In this document: one piece after another, positions 42,850 to 51,143 of the stretch
Position numbering within the stretch: the stretch's first letter is position 1
Layout of the letters: every line of letters starts with the position of its first letter
Assembly: GCF_012650175.1 (NCBI RefSeq)
Contig: NZ_JAAILI010000046.1
Span: 1-64,000 of the forward strand
Origin: Sphingomonas sp. S2M10
GTDB taxonomy: Bacteria > Pseudomonadota > Alphaproteobacteria > Sphingomonadales > Sphingomonadaceae
DNA length: 64,000 nt
Direction of reading: 5' to 3'
The notes under the pieces: model-generated
The model's database searches: none
What the model was told of the DNA's origin: nothing
What the model saw: only the letters and a program-made list of their open reading frames with translations
Position numbers and translations under genes: made by a program

Positions 42850-43571
42850 GCGCCCCGCGCCTTCAGCAACGGTTCGATCACGGTCGCCATCGCGTCATAG
42901 CCCGCCTCGGTGGGGTGAACGCCATCATAGGCAAGGCCCGGCTTCATCGCGCCGTTGGCATCGCCCAGCGCCGCGGTGTAATCCACCCAGGTCAGCCGTT
43001 CGGCCTTGGCATAGCCCTGCAGCCAGGCGTTGATCTCGCGGATCGGCCCGACCACGTCGAGGCCCGGCCGCCAGGGGAAATGATCGGCCGGCGGCACCGA
43101 GGCGAGGATCACGCCGATCCCGTTGGCCTTGGCGATCTGCGCCATCATCCGGAAATTGTCGTAGCTTTGCGCGCGCGTCATCTTGCCGGTGTTGCCGGCG
43201 ATGTCGTTGGTACCCGCCATGATGTGGACGAAGCGCGGCTTCAGATGGACGACATCGGCCATCATCCGCAACACCATCTGCGGCGTCGTCTGGCCGCCGA
43301 TACCGCGGCCGACCCGGCCGGGGGTGAAGAAGCCGGGGCGCTTGCTCTTCCAGCCTTCGGTGATCGAATCGCCCAGAAAGACGATGTTGACCTTTTCGCG
43401 GGCCGCCAGGATGCGGGCATTGTCCGCGGCGTAGCGGCTCAGTTCCGGGAAATCCTCGTGCAACAGGCGCTCCTTGCGCTGCTCCCAGGTCTCCTGTGTC
43501 TGCGCCTGGGCGCGGGCGACGAACGGGAGCGCGAGTGCGCCGGCAAGCAGCGAACGGCGGCGGACGGACAT
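42846..43571 (-). CDS. Exported SGNH/GDSL hydrolase
   Basis: 241 residues. The twin-arginine-like start SVRRRSLLAGALALPFVARA suggests Tat export. The four SGNH blocks are present: FLGDSITEGW (Ser), GIGGQTT (Gly), MAGTNDIAGN (Asn) and YDGVHPTEAGYD (Asp/His). Such enzymes are often carbohydrate esterases or acetylhydrolases. Placement between a sugar transporter and GH97 points to removal of acetyl or other esters from the same glycan. AGGGAGAA lies before the ATG. Confidence 0.88.
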   Translation of the reverse strand: MSVRRRSLLAGALALPFVARAQAQTQETWEQRKERLLHEDFPELSRYAADNARILAAREKVNIVFLGDSITEGWKSKRPGFFTPGRVGRGIGGQTTPQMVLRMMADVVHLKPRFVHIMAGTNDIAGNTGKMTRAQSYDNFRMMAQIAKANGIGVILASVPPADHFPWRPGLDVVGPIREINAWLQGYAKAERLTWVDYTAALGDANGAMKPGLAYDGVHPTEAGYDAMATVIEPLLKARGA

Positions 43572-43657
43572 CTCGATTCTCCCTGGGAAGGCTCTGGTCT
43601 GGAGGGCCGAGCGTGGCGCAACGCCGCGAGAGCGTCAAACCCCGCCCGGCCTCCCGG

Positions 43658-44986
43658 TCAATGCAACGAAGCGGCCCCGCCCGCGCGCACCGGGGTCGCG
43701 CGGCCGGCGGCGATCGCGAAACCGCACAGCACCACGTAGCACAGCGCCGGCACGATCAGCGCAAAGCCATAGCCGTGCAGATCGGCCACCTTGCCGACCA
43801 GCAGCGGCAGCACCGCGCCGCCGACGATGGCGGTGCAGAGCAGGCCCGAGGTCGCCTCCTCGCTCGCGCCCGAGCGCTCGAGGGTGAGCGTGAAGATCAC
43901 CGGGAACATGATCGAGTTGAACAAGCCGATCGCCAGCGCGACAAAGCCTGCGGTGACGCCGCCGACCGCGACGACATAGAGGCACATCGCCGCGGCGATC
44001 ACGGCGAACAGCGCCAGCAGCTTGTCGGCGCGGACGCGGGTGAGCAGCAGCGAGCCGAGCGCACGGCCGACCATCGCGCCGCCCCAGTAGAAGGCGACGG
44101 CCTTGCCGGCCTCCTGGAGCGAAACGCCGGGCACGCCGTCGCTGCCCATCAGCGTGCCGAGCAGCGGCACCCCGAACGGCGCATCGGACTGGCCCCAGAT
44201 GCTGTTGTCGTTGAGGAACAGCGCCATCTGCGTGCCGATCGACACTTCGGCGCCGACATAGAGGAAGATGCCCATCGCGCCGAACAGCGCCCAGCGCGAG
44301 GAGAAGGCGTCGAACAGGCCGGAGGTGCCCTTGTGCGCAGGCGCGGCATCGCGGACGACGCGGCGGCTGACGAAGAAGAACAGCGCAAGCGCGAGGATCA
44401 GCCCGCAGATCCACAGATAGGCAGTGTCGATACCCGCCAGCGCCTCCGCGCGGACCGCCGGATCGACCACCGCGCCCGACTTCACCTCGACGCCCTTGAG
44501 GAAAAGATGCGCGCCGAGCAGCGGGGCAAGGAAGGTGCCGAAGGAATTGAAGGTCTGGCTCAGCACCAGCCGGAAATGGCTGCCCTTGGGGTCGCCCAGC
44601 GCGGCGGCGAGCGGATTGGCCGCCACCTGCAGCACGGTGATGCCGCTGGCGAGCACGAACAGCCCGAGCAGCACCAGCCAGTAATTGGCGAGATTGGCCG
44701 CGGTGAGCATGATCAGGCACGCCGCCGCCATGGTGCACAGCGCGAGCAGGATGGACGGCACCGCCTTCAGTCGCGAGACCAGCGCTGCGGCGGGCAGCGA
44801 CACCACGAAATAGGCGAAGAAGAACGCGAAGGCGCTCGCCTGTGCCTGCAGATTGGTGAGCGTGAAGATGCCCTTCACCGCCGCGACCAGCGGATCGACC
44901 AGCGAGGTGATGAACCCCCAGGCGAAGAACAGCGTTGTTACCGCGGCAAATGCCAGCGTGGTGTGCGTTGAACGTGCGGTGGCCAA
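43658..44986 (-). CDS. FHS-family (FucP/GluP-type) sugar:proton symporter
   Basis: 442 residues from TTG 44986, which has GGAGAGG eight bases upstream; the frame also opens at TTG 45007 without a ribosome site. Twelve membrane segments of the major facilitator fold. FucP/GluP hallmarks: FFAWGFITSLVDPLV, the ITVLQVAANPLAAALGDP loop and SQTFNSFGTFLAPLLGA. It imports glucose, galactose or fucose. It is the first gene of the operon with the SGNH hydrolase and GH97 (86-base and overlapping junctions). The LacI-type site at 45033-45046 probably controls it. Confidence 0.88.
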   Translation of the reverse strand: MATARSTHTTLAFAAVTTLFFAWGFITSLVDPLVAAVKGIFTLTNLQAQASAFAFFFAYFVVSLPAAALVSRLKAVPSILLALCTMAAACLIMLTAANLANYWLVLLGLFVLASGITVLQVAANPLAAALGDPKGSHFRLVLSQTFNSFGTFLAPLLGAHLFLKGVEVKSGAVVDPAVRAEALAGIDTAYLWICGLILALALFFFVSRRVVRDAAPAHKGTSGLFDAFSSRWALFGAMGIFLYVGAEVSIGTQMALFLNDNSIWGQSDAPFGVPLLGTLMGSDGVPGVSLQEAGKAVAFYWGGAMVGRALGSLLLTRVRADKLLALFAVIAAAMCLYVVAVGGVTAGFVALAIGLFNSIMFPVIFTLTLERSGASEEATSGLLCTAIVGGAVLPLLVGKVADLHGYGFALIVPALCYVVLCGFAIAAGRATPVRAGGAASLH

Positions 44987-45032
44987 GCGATCCCTCTCCT
45001 GCCCCAATGGCTTAATCGGGCGCGACGCTTCC

Positions 45033-45046
45033 CGACAACGTTGGCA
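45033..45046. promoter_or_regulatory. LacI-type operator overlapping the sugar operon promoter
   Basis: CGACAACGTTGGCA has the central CAACGTTG palindrome typical of LacI-family operators. It lies 47 bases upstream of the transporter start. A -35 candidate TTGACT (minus strand, 45049-45054) sits right before it, so a bound repressor would cover the promoter spacer. No LacI gene is in the window, so the regulator must be elsewhere. Confidence 0.55.
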
Positions 45047-45145
45047 AAAGTCAAGCAGGACCGGGTTTTCGCGCTCGCATCGTCGCGCAGGCCTCGCCTA
45101 TAGGCCGATGCGTTGATAAACGACGCGGCGAGTGGAGTATTGCGC

Positions 45146-46789
45146 GTGGACGAAGTGAAGAAGCTGACGGTAACCAAAGTGGCGTTGACGAAGGGGGTTG
45201 CGGCACTGGCGCTGGCCGGCGCGATCGCGTCTCCCGCAACGGCCCAGTTCCGGCTGATTCCCAAGCCCAAGCCCAGCCCGACGCCGGTCGTCCAGCAGCA
45301 GGCCACCCCCGCCAGTCAGGCGCAGGGACAGGCGCCCGCGCGCGCGCAGACGCCGCGCGCGTCGCAGTCCCCGTCACCGGCGGTACAGACGCCCCGGCCG
45401 ACTCTGGCGCCGCCGCAGGTGCAGCCGACCCCGCTCACGCCCGCACCGGTGGTGCAGGCGACGCCGCTGCCGACGCTGAGCGGCAAGCAGATTGCCGAAC
45501 TGCGGCAACTGCTCACCGATGCGGGGCTGTCGCAGGGTCTCCGCCGGATGACGAGCACGGTCACGCTCCCGAACGACAGCGACGGCATGGCACGCGCCGC
45601 GCTCGATTATGCCCGTGCGGTTCATGCCGGCCGGCTCGATTCGAGCGATTTCATCAACGACTGGGGCCTGCGCCCCGCCGCGTTCGATCCGGCGCCCGGC
45701 TTCGCCGACGCGGTGCGGCGTGATCGCCTCGCCGCCTGGGTTCGCTCGCTGCCGCCGCCTTATGCGGGCTATGACGGGCTGGAAAAGGGACTGGTCACCT
45801 ATCGCGCGATCCTCACATCGGGCGGCTGGGCGAAACTCGCGCCGGGTCCCGATCTCGCCAAGGGGGCCAGCGGGGCGCGGGTGAAGGCCCTGCGCAAGCG
45901 CCTGGCGGTGGAGGACAAGCAGGTCTCGTCGACCGGCGACATGTTCGATCAGGACCTGCAGGACGCGGTGCTCCGCGCCCAGCGCCGCTACGGCCTGCGC
46001 CCGACCGGTGTCGTCTCGACCGGCACGCTCGCTGCGCTCAACGTCCCGGTCGAGGCGCGCGTACGCCAGATCATGGCGAACATGGAGCGCTGGCGCTGGC
46101 TGCCGAAGCAGCTGCCCGCCAAGCGCATCCAGGTGAACATCGCCGCCGCGGTGATGACCATGTTCGAGGGCGACAGCCCGATCGCCTCGATGAAGGCGGT
46201 TACCGGGCGCCCTGGCAACGAGACGCCGATGCTGCAATCGCGCATCCATTCGATCGTGCTCAATCCGCCGTGGAACGTGCCGAGCGGCATCGCCGCCAAG
46301 GAGCTCTGGCCGAAGGGCGCAGGCTATTTGAAGGCGCATGGCTATCGCATCATCGGCACCGGACCGGATCGCCGCCTGCAGCAGGAATCGGGGCCGCGCA
46401 GCGCGCTCGGACGCTTCAAGTTCGACTTCGACAATCCCTATGCGGTGTATCTGCACGACACTCCGGTGCAATCGGGGTTCAACAGCTACAGCCGGCTCGA
46501 CAGCCATGGCTGTGTCCGCCTGGAGAAGCCGGGCCCACTGGCCGAACTGCTGCTCAAGAACGATCCGGAATGGCAGCCCGAGGCGATCGCCGCCCAGCTG
46601 GAAGGCACCAAGACGGTCCGCGTGCGCTTGGCAGAAGCAGACCAGGTCGCGGTCTATCTGCTGTACTGGACCGCCTTTGCCGGCGCCGACGGCTCGATGA
46701 ACTTCCGCGACGATCCGTACAGCTGGGACAAGCTGCTGGCTGAGAAGATCGAAGCGCGCGCGGCGGTCAGCGCCGCCACCGCCTCCTGA
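45146..46789 (+). CDS. L,D-transpeptidase (YkuD domain, YcbB-like)
   Basis: About 547 residues from GTG 45146 (GTGGAG nine bases upstream); the frame opens 11 codons earlier. A signal peptide (GVAALALAGAIASPATA) is followed by ~85 residues of Pro/Gln/Thr-rich linker. Then come a scaffold domain, a peptidoglycan-binding domain (GASGARVKALRKRLAVED, RRYGLRPTGVVSTGTLAALN), and the YkuD domain with HDTPVQSGFNSYSRLDSHGC, catalytic Cys456 in SHGCVRLEKP. It makes 3-3 peptidoglycan cross-links or anchors proteins in the periplasm. A lipoprotein gene follows 22 bases later. Confidence 0.92.
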   Translation: MDEVKKLTVTKVALTKGVAALALAGAIASPATAQFRLIPKPKPSPTPVVQQQATPASQAQGQAPARAQTPRASQSPSPAVQTPRPTLAPPQVQPTPLTPAPVVQATPLPTLSGKQIAELRQLLTDAGLSQGLRRMTSTVTLPNDSDGMARAALDYARAVHAGRLDSSDFINDWGLRPAAFDPAPGFADAVRRDRLAAWVRSLPPPYAGYDGLEKGLVTYRAILTSGGWAKLAPGPDLAKGASGARVKALRKRLAVEDKQVSSTGDMFDQDLQDAVLRAQRRYGLRPTGVVSTGTLAALNVPVEARVRQIMANMERWRWLPKQLPAKRIQVNIAAAVMTMFEGDSPIASMKAVTGRPGNETPMLQSRIHSIVLNPPWNVPSGIAAKELWPKGAGYLKAHGYRIIGTGPDRRLQQESGPRSALGRFKFDFDNPYAVYLHDTPVQSGFNSYSRLDSHGCVRLEKPGPLAELLLKNDPEWQPEAIAAQLEGTKTVRVRLAEADQVAVYLLYWTAFAGADGSMNFRDDPYSWDKLLAEKIEARAAVSAATAS

Positions 46790-46811
46790 ACCCATCGCAA
46801 AGGAACCCACG

Positions 46812-47135
46812 ATGAAGCTCCGCACTTTCGCGATCCTGGCCGGTGCCAGCCTCACCCTCGCCGCTTGCGGCAGCGACGACGAGGCCCCCACCCCGCCCGA
46901 CGCCAATGTCACGGAAATCACCGTGCCGGAAACGCCGGCCGATGTGAACATCTCCACCCAGGAGCCCGTCGCCGCCCAGCCCGCCAACGTCGCACCGGAG
47001 CCAGAAGTGACGCCGAGCGAGACGCCGACGCCGTTCAGCGACCGCGAGCAGACCGAGTCCGACGCGGCCGCCACCGGCATGACGTCGCGCATCGATCGCA
47101 ACGCCGACAGCGAAAATCAGGAAAAGAAGCAGTAA
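46812..47135 (+). CDS. Small lipoprotein
   Basis: 107 residues. The signal peptide ends in the lipobox LTLAAC, so Cys20 should be lipidated. The rest is Pro/Glu/Thr-rich and very acidic, without predicted globular structure, ending SRIDRNADSENQEKKQ. It has its own ribosome site (AAAGGAACCCACG) and lies 22 bases after the L,D-transpeptidase, suggesting co-expression and an envelope role. No family recognised. Confidence 0.75.
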   Translation: MKLRTFAILAGASLTLAACGSDDEAPTPPDANVTEITVPETPADVNISTQEPVAAQPANVAPEPEVTPSETPTPFSDREQTESDAAATGMTSRIDRNADSENQEKKQ

Positions 47136-47160
47136 GCGCGACGTTGGGGCGCGCCGCGCG

Positions 47161-47547
47161 TCAGCGCCCGCGCCCCTCGTTCAATGCAGCGCGGCCCTGG
47201 CTGACGCGGGCGAGCAGCACCTCGAGTTGGTCGAGCGAATAGCCCGAGGCGTGGAAGGCGGCGATTTCCTGCTTCGGTAGCGCATAGCCCTTGTGCCAGG
47301 CCAGTACGGCGACACGGCGCAGCGCCTCGAGCTTCGAATCCGCGAGCCTGGGGCTCGCGCGATCGCCCCCGAAAAACAGGGCAAACAGGCGGGACCAGCG
47401 GCCGGGCGCCTCCAGCGACGACAGGCGGTCACGTTGCGCGATGGCGACGACCTGCCATTCCAGCGCCGTCAGCGTCGCGGCCGTCTCCACCATCCCGCTC
47501 GCCGCGAGGGGCTGGCCGTTGAACCCGGAAAAATCAAGATACGCCAT
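47161..47547 (-). CDS. Hypothetical cytoplasmic protein
   Basis: 128 residues from the ATG after GGGAGTGCAGGCG. The core LTALEWQVVAIAQRDRLSSLEAPGRW recalls a conserved sphingomonad family of unknown function. A small hydrophobic-helical stretch SRLFALFFGG follows, then helices to the end (LDQLEVLLARVSQGRAALNEG). No signal peptide, no metal motif. It converges with the lipoprotein gene, 25 bases apart, and stands as a single gene. Confidence 0.65.
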   Translation of the reverse strand: MAYLDFSGFNGQPLAASGMVETAATLTALEWQVVAIAQRDRLSSLEAPGRWSRLFALFFGGDRASPRLADSKLEALRRVAVLAWHKGYALPKQEIAAFHASGYSLDQLEVLLARVSQGRAALNEGRGR

Positions 47548-47856
47548 CGCCTGCACTCCCTGTACATGCGGATGCAGGCCACCCCGGGCGCGCCGATCGA
47601 AAGCGCTGCCTTGGCCGTTCCGCCAATTCGTTCCACCTTGCCCGCGGGCGGCCGTCCGGGTCTCCCCTTCGTCCCGCCGCCGGGCCTGCCGGTATATGCC
47701 GGCTCCCTGAACCCACGCTGTCTCTCTGCGCAGATCGTTTCGCTATGGTGTTCCATGTACGCCTGCACGCCGTAACGCCAAGACGAAATCGTACTAGGCA
47801 GTACTATAATTTTGAGAGGGTCGCGCCGGTGGGCGGTTTGTCGCATGGTGCGGGCC
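47548..47856. other. Intergenic region between the hypothetical gene and the DUF885 gene
   Basis: About 309 bases without a convincing gene; the frames open here are short and lack ribosome sites. The only clear signal is at the right end: a consensus TATAAT at 47805-47810 with a dyad GTACT-AGGC-AGTAC directly before it. The left half is GC-rich and featureless, and would hold the leader of the minus-strand gene. Confidence 0.5.
47782..47810 (+). promoter_or_regulatory. Promoter with dyad in the spacer, upstream of the DUF885 gene
   Basis: TATAAT is a perfect -10. The -35 position at 17 bases (GACGAA) is poor. The spacer contains the dyad GTACT-AGGC-AGTAC (47791-47804), with exact complementary arms. 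A weak -35 plus a dyad in the spacer is what activator- or MerR-controlled promoters show, but a repressor site is as likely. Confidence 0.45.
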
Positions 47857-49359
47857 ATGATCCCGCTTTCCCGCCGCTCGCTGCTTGTCGGCTCCGCCGC
47901 TGCACTCGCCCTCGCCGGGCGCGCGCGACCGGACCCCGGCGAGGAGGAAAAGGGGTTGCGGGCGCTACTCGATCGCGCCCAAGAGAATCCTGCCGGTGCG
48001 TTGACCGCGCTGTCTGCATGGGATGCCGACGCCCTGTCCGCAGGGCGCAGATTCGACCTGCTTGCCGCGCGGTCGGGATTGGCGGTCGATGTCGAACTCG
48101 CCCGCCGCTTCCCGTTTGGCAGGCCCGGCCGGAGCCCATATCGCGTCACCCCCACCAGCGGCGCCTGGCTTCGCAGCGATGCGTCCGCTCTCGCGATCGC
48201 CGATGAGACACAGGCGCTGCTCGCCGATGCCGGCGCGGGCGTGCGCCTGCCGCGGGGCATGGCGGAACGGACGATCGCGGCGCTGGAGGCGGCGCAGCGG
48301 CGGGCGACGGGGCCGCGCGCGGTGGCGATCGGCGACCAGCTCGTCGCGTTGCGCAGGCTCGCCATCGAGGCGCCGCGCCCCGGAATGGTCGCGCTGCCCG
48401 AGGGCGCGCGCTATTACACGCTGCTGCTCCGCCGCACGAGCGGTGACGACGTGGATGTCGATGCGCTGCACCGCCGGCTGCTGCGCGAACATGCGGCGGT
48501 GCGTGCACAGGCCGACCGGTTGTTCGCACAGATCGGCCTGCGCGGCGGCAGCATCGGCGCGCGCTATCAGGCGCTGTGGCGCGTTGCGCGCTGGCGCTAC
48601 CCGGACGATGACGCAGGCCGCGACCGCGCGGTGGCGGACATGAACCGGACCCTAGCCACCGCCGCCCTGCACCTGCCCCGCTGGTTCGAGCCGCTGCCGG
48701 CGCAGGTGCACGCGGTCCGCGCCGCGCGCATGTCGCCCGCGGAAGAAGCGGCCGGCAAGCAGGGGTACCGCGTGCTGCCGGCGGGAGATCGCCCCGGCCG
48801 CTATGTCGTTGATCTGCGCGAGATCGGCCGGCGACCCGCCTGGACCCTCCCGGCCGTCGTTCACCACGAATTGTTGCCCGGCCACATGGTGCAGATGCCG
48901 CTCGAGGTGCTGGCAGCCCCCCACCCCCTGCGGCTCGACTATGCCCAGGCCTTTCTCGAGGGATGGGCAATCTATGCGGAGGGCCTCGCCGCCGCCGCGG
49001 GACTGTATCGCGGCGACCCCCATGGGGCGCTCGGCTATTGCCATTGGCGACTATTCCGCCTGTGCCGGGCACTGGCCGATCTTGGCATCCATCTCCACGG
49101 ATGGAGCAGCGATCGGGCGCTCGCCTTCTGGCGAGAGGAGATGGGAGAGCCCGCCTATTTCGCTCCGTTCGCGTCCGATCTCGATCGCATCGTGGTGGAG
49201 CCCGCCACGCGTGCAGCGGAAGCGGCCAGCTGGCTGACGATCGAGGATCTTGCCCGTGGGCGACCGCTGGTCGCCTTTCACGCGGCACTTCTCCAGCATG
49301 GCCGGATGCGGACCGACATGCTGCATCCGGCCGTCATGGATCGCATGGCGCCAAGATGA
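47857..49359 (+). CDS. Exported DUF885 family protein (putative metallopeptidase)
   Basis: About 500 residues. The N-terminus IPLSRRSLLVGSAAALALAG is a Tat-type signal; an ATG four codons earlier is an alternative start. The DUF885 hallmark is the zinc-type motif HHELLPGHMVQ (H-E-x3-G-H) with a downstream FLEGWAIYAEGLA glutamate pair and GYCHWRLFRLCRALADLGIHLHG. Family members resemble M3-like peptidases or carboxypeptidases but few are characterised. It is alone, behind the dyad promoter. Confidence 0.82.
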   Translation: MIPLSRRSLLVGSAAALALAGRARPDPGEEEKGLRALLDRAQENPAGALTALSAWDADALSAGRRFDLLAARSGLAVDVELARRFPFGRPGRSPYRVTPTSGAWLRSDASALAIADETQALLADAGAGVRLPRGMAERTIAALEAAQRRATGPRAVAIGDQLVALRRLAIEAPRPGMVALPEGARYYTLLLRRTSGDDVDVDALHRRLLREHAAVRAQADRLFAQIGLRGGSIGARYQALWRVARWRYPDDDAGRDRAVADMNRTLATAALHLPRWFEPLPAQVHAVRAARMSPAEEAAGKQGYRVLPAGDRPGRYVVDLREIGRRPAWTLPAVVHHELLPGHMVQMPLEVLAAPHPLRLDYAQAFLEGWAIYAEGLAAAAGLYRGDPHGALGYCHWRLFRLCRALADLGIHLHGWSSDRALAFWREEMGEPAYFAPFASDLDRIVVEPATRAAEAASWLTIEDLARGRPLVAFHAALLQHGRMRTDMLHPAVMDRMAPR

Positions 49360-49404
49360 ACCCCCGCCTACGATCCGGTTCAGGCTGCGGATGCGTCTAG
49401 CCGG

Positions 49405-49438
49405 TTAGTCCTTCTGCATCGAAACGAGGAAGGACTGA
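49405..49438 (+). promoter_or_regulatory. Hairpin sequestering the ribosome binding site of the next gene
   Basis: AGTCCTTC (49407-49414) is exactly complementary to GAAGGACT (49429-49436), extendable by a U-G and a U-A pair to ten base pairs around a 14-base loop. The 3' arm holds the Shine-Dalgarno sequence AGGAAGGA of the gene starting at 49442. Such a structure would mask the site and could act as a thermosensor or regulator target. Confidence 0.5.
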
Positions 49439-49441
49439 TCG

Positions 49442-49714
49442 ATGAAACTGGTTCAATGGATTGCCGCCGCCGGCTTCGTCGCGACGGGCCTGGTGGGTGC
49501 CACCGCAGCCCAGGCGCAGGATTGGCGCTACCGCGACCATCACGAGCGCCGTTGGGATCGCCACGATCGTCACGATCGCTGGGACCGTCATCGCGGCTGG
49601 GATCGCGGCCGCCACTATGGCCGGGGCGGCTATGGCTATGGCTATCGCAGCCGCACGGTGTGCTGGAACGAATGGCGCCACGGCCGCCGCATCGCGGTCT
49701 GCCGCCGCCGCTGA
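49442..49714 (+). CDS. Small secreted Arg/His/Asp-rich protein
   Basis: 90 residues. A signal peptide (WIAAAGFVATGLVGATAAQAQ) is followed by a highly charged repeat region of R/H/D/W units (RRWDRHDRHDRWDRHRGWDR), then a Gly/Tyr stretch (GRGGYGYGYRSR), then CWNEWRHGRRIAVCRRR with a cysteine pair. The charged part repeats a W/H-D-R-H theme. Proteins of this kind are common in sphingomonads and lack a known role; metal binding through His/Asp or nucleic-acid/lipid binding are guesses. Translation may be governed by the hairpin over its ribosome site. Confidence 0.8.
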   Translation: MKLVQWIAAAGFVATGLVGATAAQAQDWRYRDHHERRWDRHDRHDRWDRHRGWDRGRHYGRGGYGYGYRSRTVCWNEWRHGRRIAVCRRR

Positions 49715-49718
49715 CCGC

Positions 49719-51143
49719 TCAGGGAGCGCCCGCAGGAGGAGGCGGGCGCTCCGGCTGCTCCGGAAGCGGAAGCATCAGCACGAAGCGCGCGCCCATCCCC
49801 GCTGCGCTGTCGACGATCAGATCGCCCCCCATCGCACGCGCAAGCCGCCGCGCGATGTAGAGCCCCAGCCCGCTGCCGCCGGGCTCCCCGGGATCCATGC
49901 GGACGAATTTCTCGAAGATCCGCGCCTGATAGGCCGTCGCGATGCCCTTTCCCTGATCGGCGACGATGACGCAGCCCATGCCGGCTTCGCTTTCCAGGCG
50001 GATCCACACCACCGCATCCCGGGGGCTGTAGCGCACCGCATTGCCGAGCAGGTTGACCAGTATCTGCAGGGCGCGCCGGAACTCGCCCCGCACCCGCAGT
50101 ACCTCGTCGGCTGCCGGCCGATCGATATGTACGCCCGCCTCGCCGGCCCGCACCGATAGCAGGCTGGCGGCGCGCCGGGCGACGTCAGCCAGGTCGATGG
50201 TCTCGCGGGCGGTCTTGAAGTCCTCCCCCTCGATCGCCTGAAGGTCGACCAGATCCTCCACCAGCCCGAGCAGGTGCCGGCCGGCGCTCGCGATGTCGCC
50301 GGCATAGCCCGCATAATCGCCCCGGATCGGACCTTCGGCCTGCGCACCGATCGCATCGGCATTGGCGATGATCCGTGCCAACGGGCCGCGCAGCGCCCGC
50401 TCCAGCCGTCGGCCGAAGGCACGCGGGAAGCCATCGCCCCGGCGCGACGGCGTGATCGGCGGCGTCTCCGGCAGCGCCGGATCCAGCATCCGCGCGGCGC
50501 CGATGAATCCCGCGAACCGCCCCAGCGGATCGCTGCGCGGCGTTGCCGAAAGCCGCACCATCCGGCCGGTATCGCGCAACTCGGCGCGCTGCCCGTCGAA
50601 CCGCGCGCGCGCCGACATAGCCGAAAGGATCGGCAACTGGCCCCCTTCGTCCTGGGCGAGTGCGAACAGGCGGGTGAGCGGCTGCCCCAGCATGTCCCGG
50701 ATGTCGAAGCCGTAGCGCTGCCCCGCCTCCGGAGACAGGAAGGTCAGGCGCAGGGCCCCATCGGTCTCCCACAGCCAATCGCCCGTAACGCGCAGGAAGT
50801 CGCCGTCACGTTCGGGATCGGCGACGGGGCGCCAGGCGGGCCGCGCACGCCAGCCGCTGACCTCCAGCCGCACGCCGCCGCGATCGGGCCCGGCGCGTAC
50901 CCAGAGATCGAGTTCCTCCTCGCCGTCGGCCGCCACCACGCTGCGCGACACCGAAATGCCCAGCCGATGCGCCAGCTGCGCGATGGCGGCGACGCCGGGC
51001 AGCGCGAGCGGCGCGCCGATGCCGCCCCCGGCGCGGTCGTTCAGCGCCCGCAGCCGCGGCTCCGCATCGATCAGCCGACCATTGGCATCCAGCCGTGCCA
51101 CCGCCAGCGGCACCACCGGATCGAGCGACTTGATCGCGGTCAC
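49719..51143 (-). CDS. PAS-type sensor histidine kinase lacking the phospho-acceptor His
   Basis: 474 residues from a GTG overlapping the upstream stop. A central PAS-like domain (GDWLWETDGALRLTFLSPEAGQRYGF) is followed by a dimerisation helix and a good HATPase domain: N box LVNLLGNAVRYS, G1 VADQGKGIA, F box FEKFVRMD and G2 GSGLGLYIARRLA. In the dimerisation helix, where kinases have S-H-E-L-R-T-P-L, the sequence reads E-R-A-L-R-G-P-L, so Arg249 replaces the His. No transmembrane segment is seen. It may signal without autophosphorylation, for example by binding ATP or inhibiting another kinase. It is the last gene of a five-gene operon. Confidence 0.85.
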   Translation of the reverse strand: MTAIKSLDPVVPLAVARLDANGRLIDAEPRLRALNDRAGGGIGAPLALPGVAAIAQLAHRLGISVSRSVVAADGEEELDLWVRAGPDRGGVRLEVSGWRARPAWRPVADPERDGDFLRVTGDWLWETDGALRLTFLSPEAGQRYGFDIRDMLGQPLTRLFALAQDEGGQLPILSAMSARARFDGQRAELRDTGRMVRLSATPRSDPLGRFAGFIGAARMLDPALPETPPITPSRRGDGFPRAFGRRLERALRGPLARIIANADAIGAQAEGPIRGDYAGYAGDIASAGRHLLGLVEDLVDLQAIEGEDFKTARETIDLADVARRAASLLSVRAGEAGVHIDRPAADEVLRVRGEFRRALQILVNLLGNAVRYSPRDAVVWIRLESEAGMGCVIVADQGKGIATAYQARIFEKFVRMDPGEPGGSGLGLYIARRLARAMGGDLIVDSAAGMGARFVLMLPLPEQPERPPPPAGAP

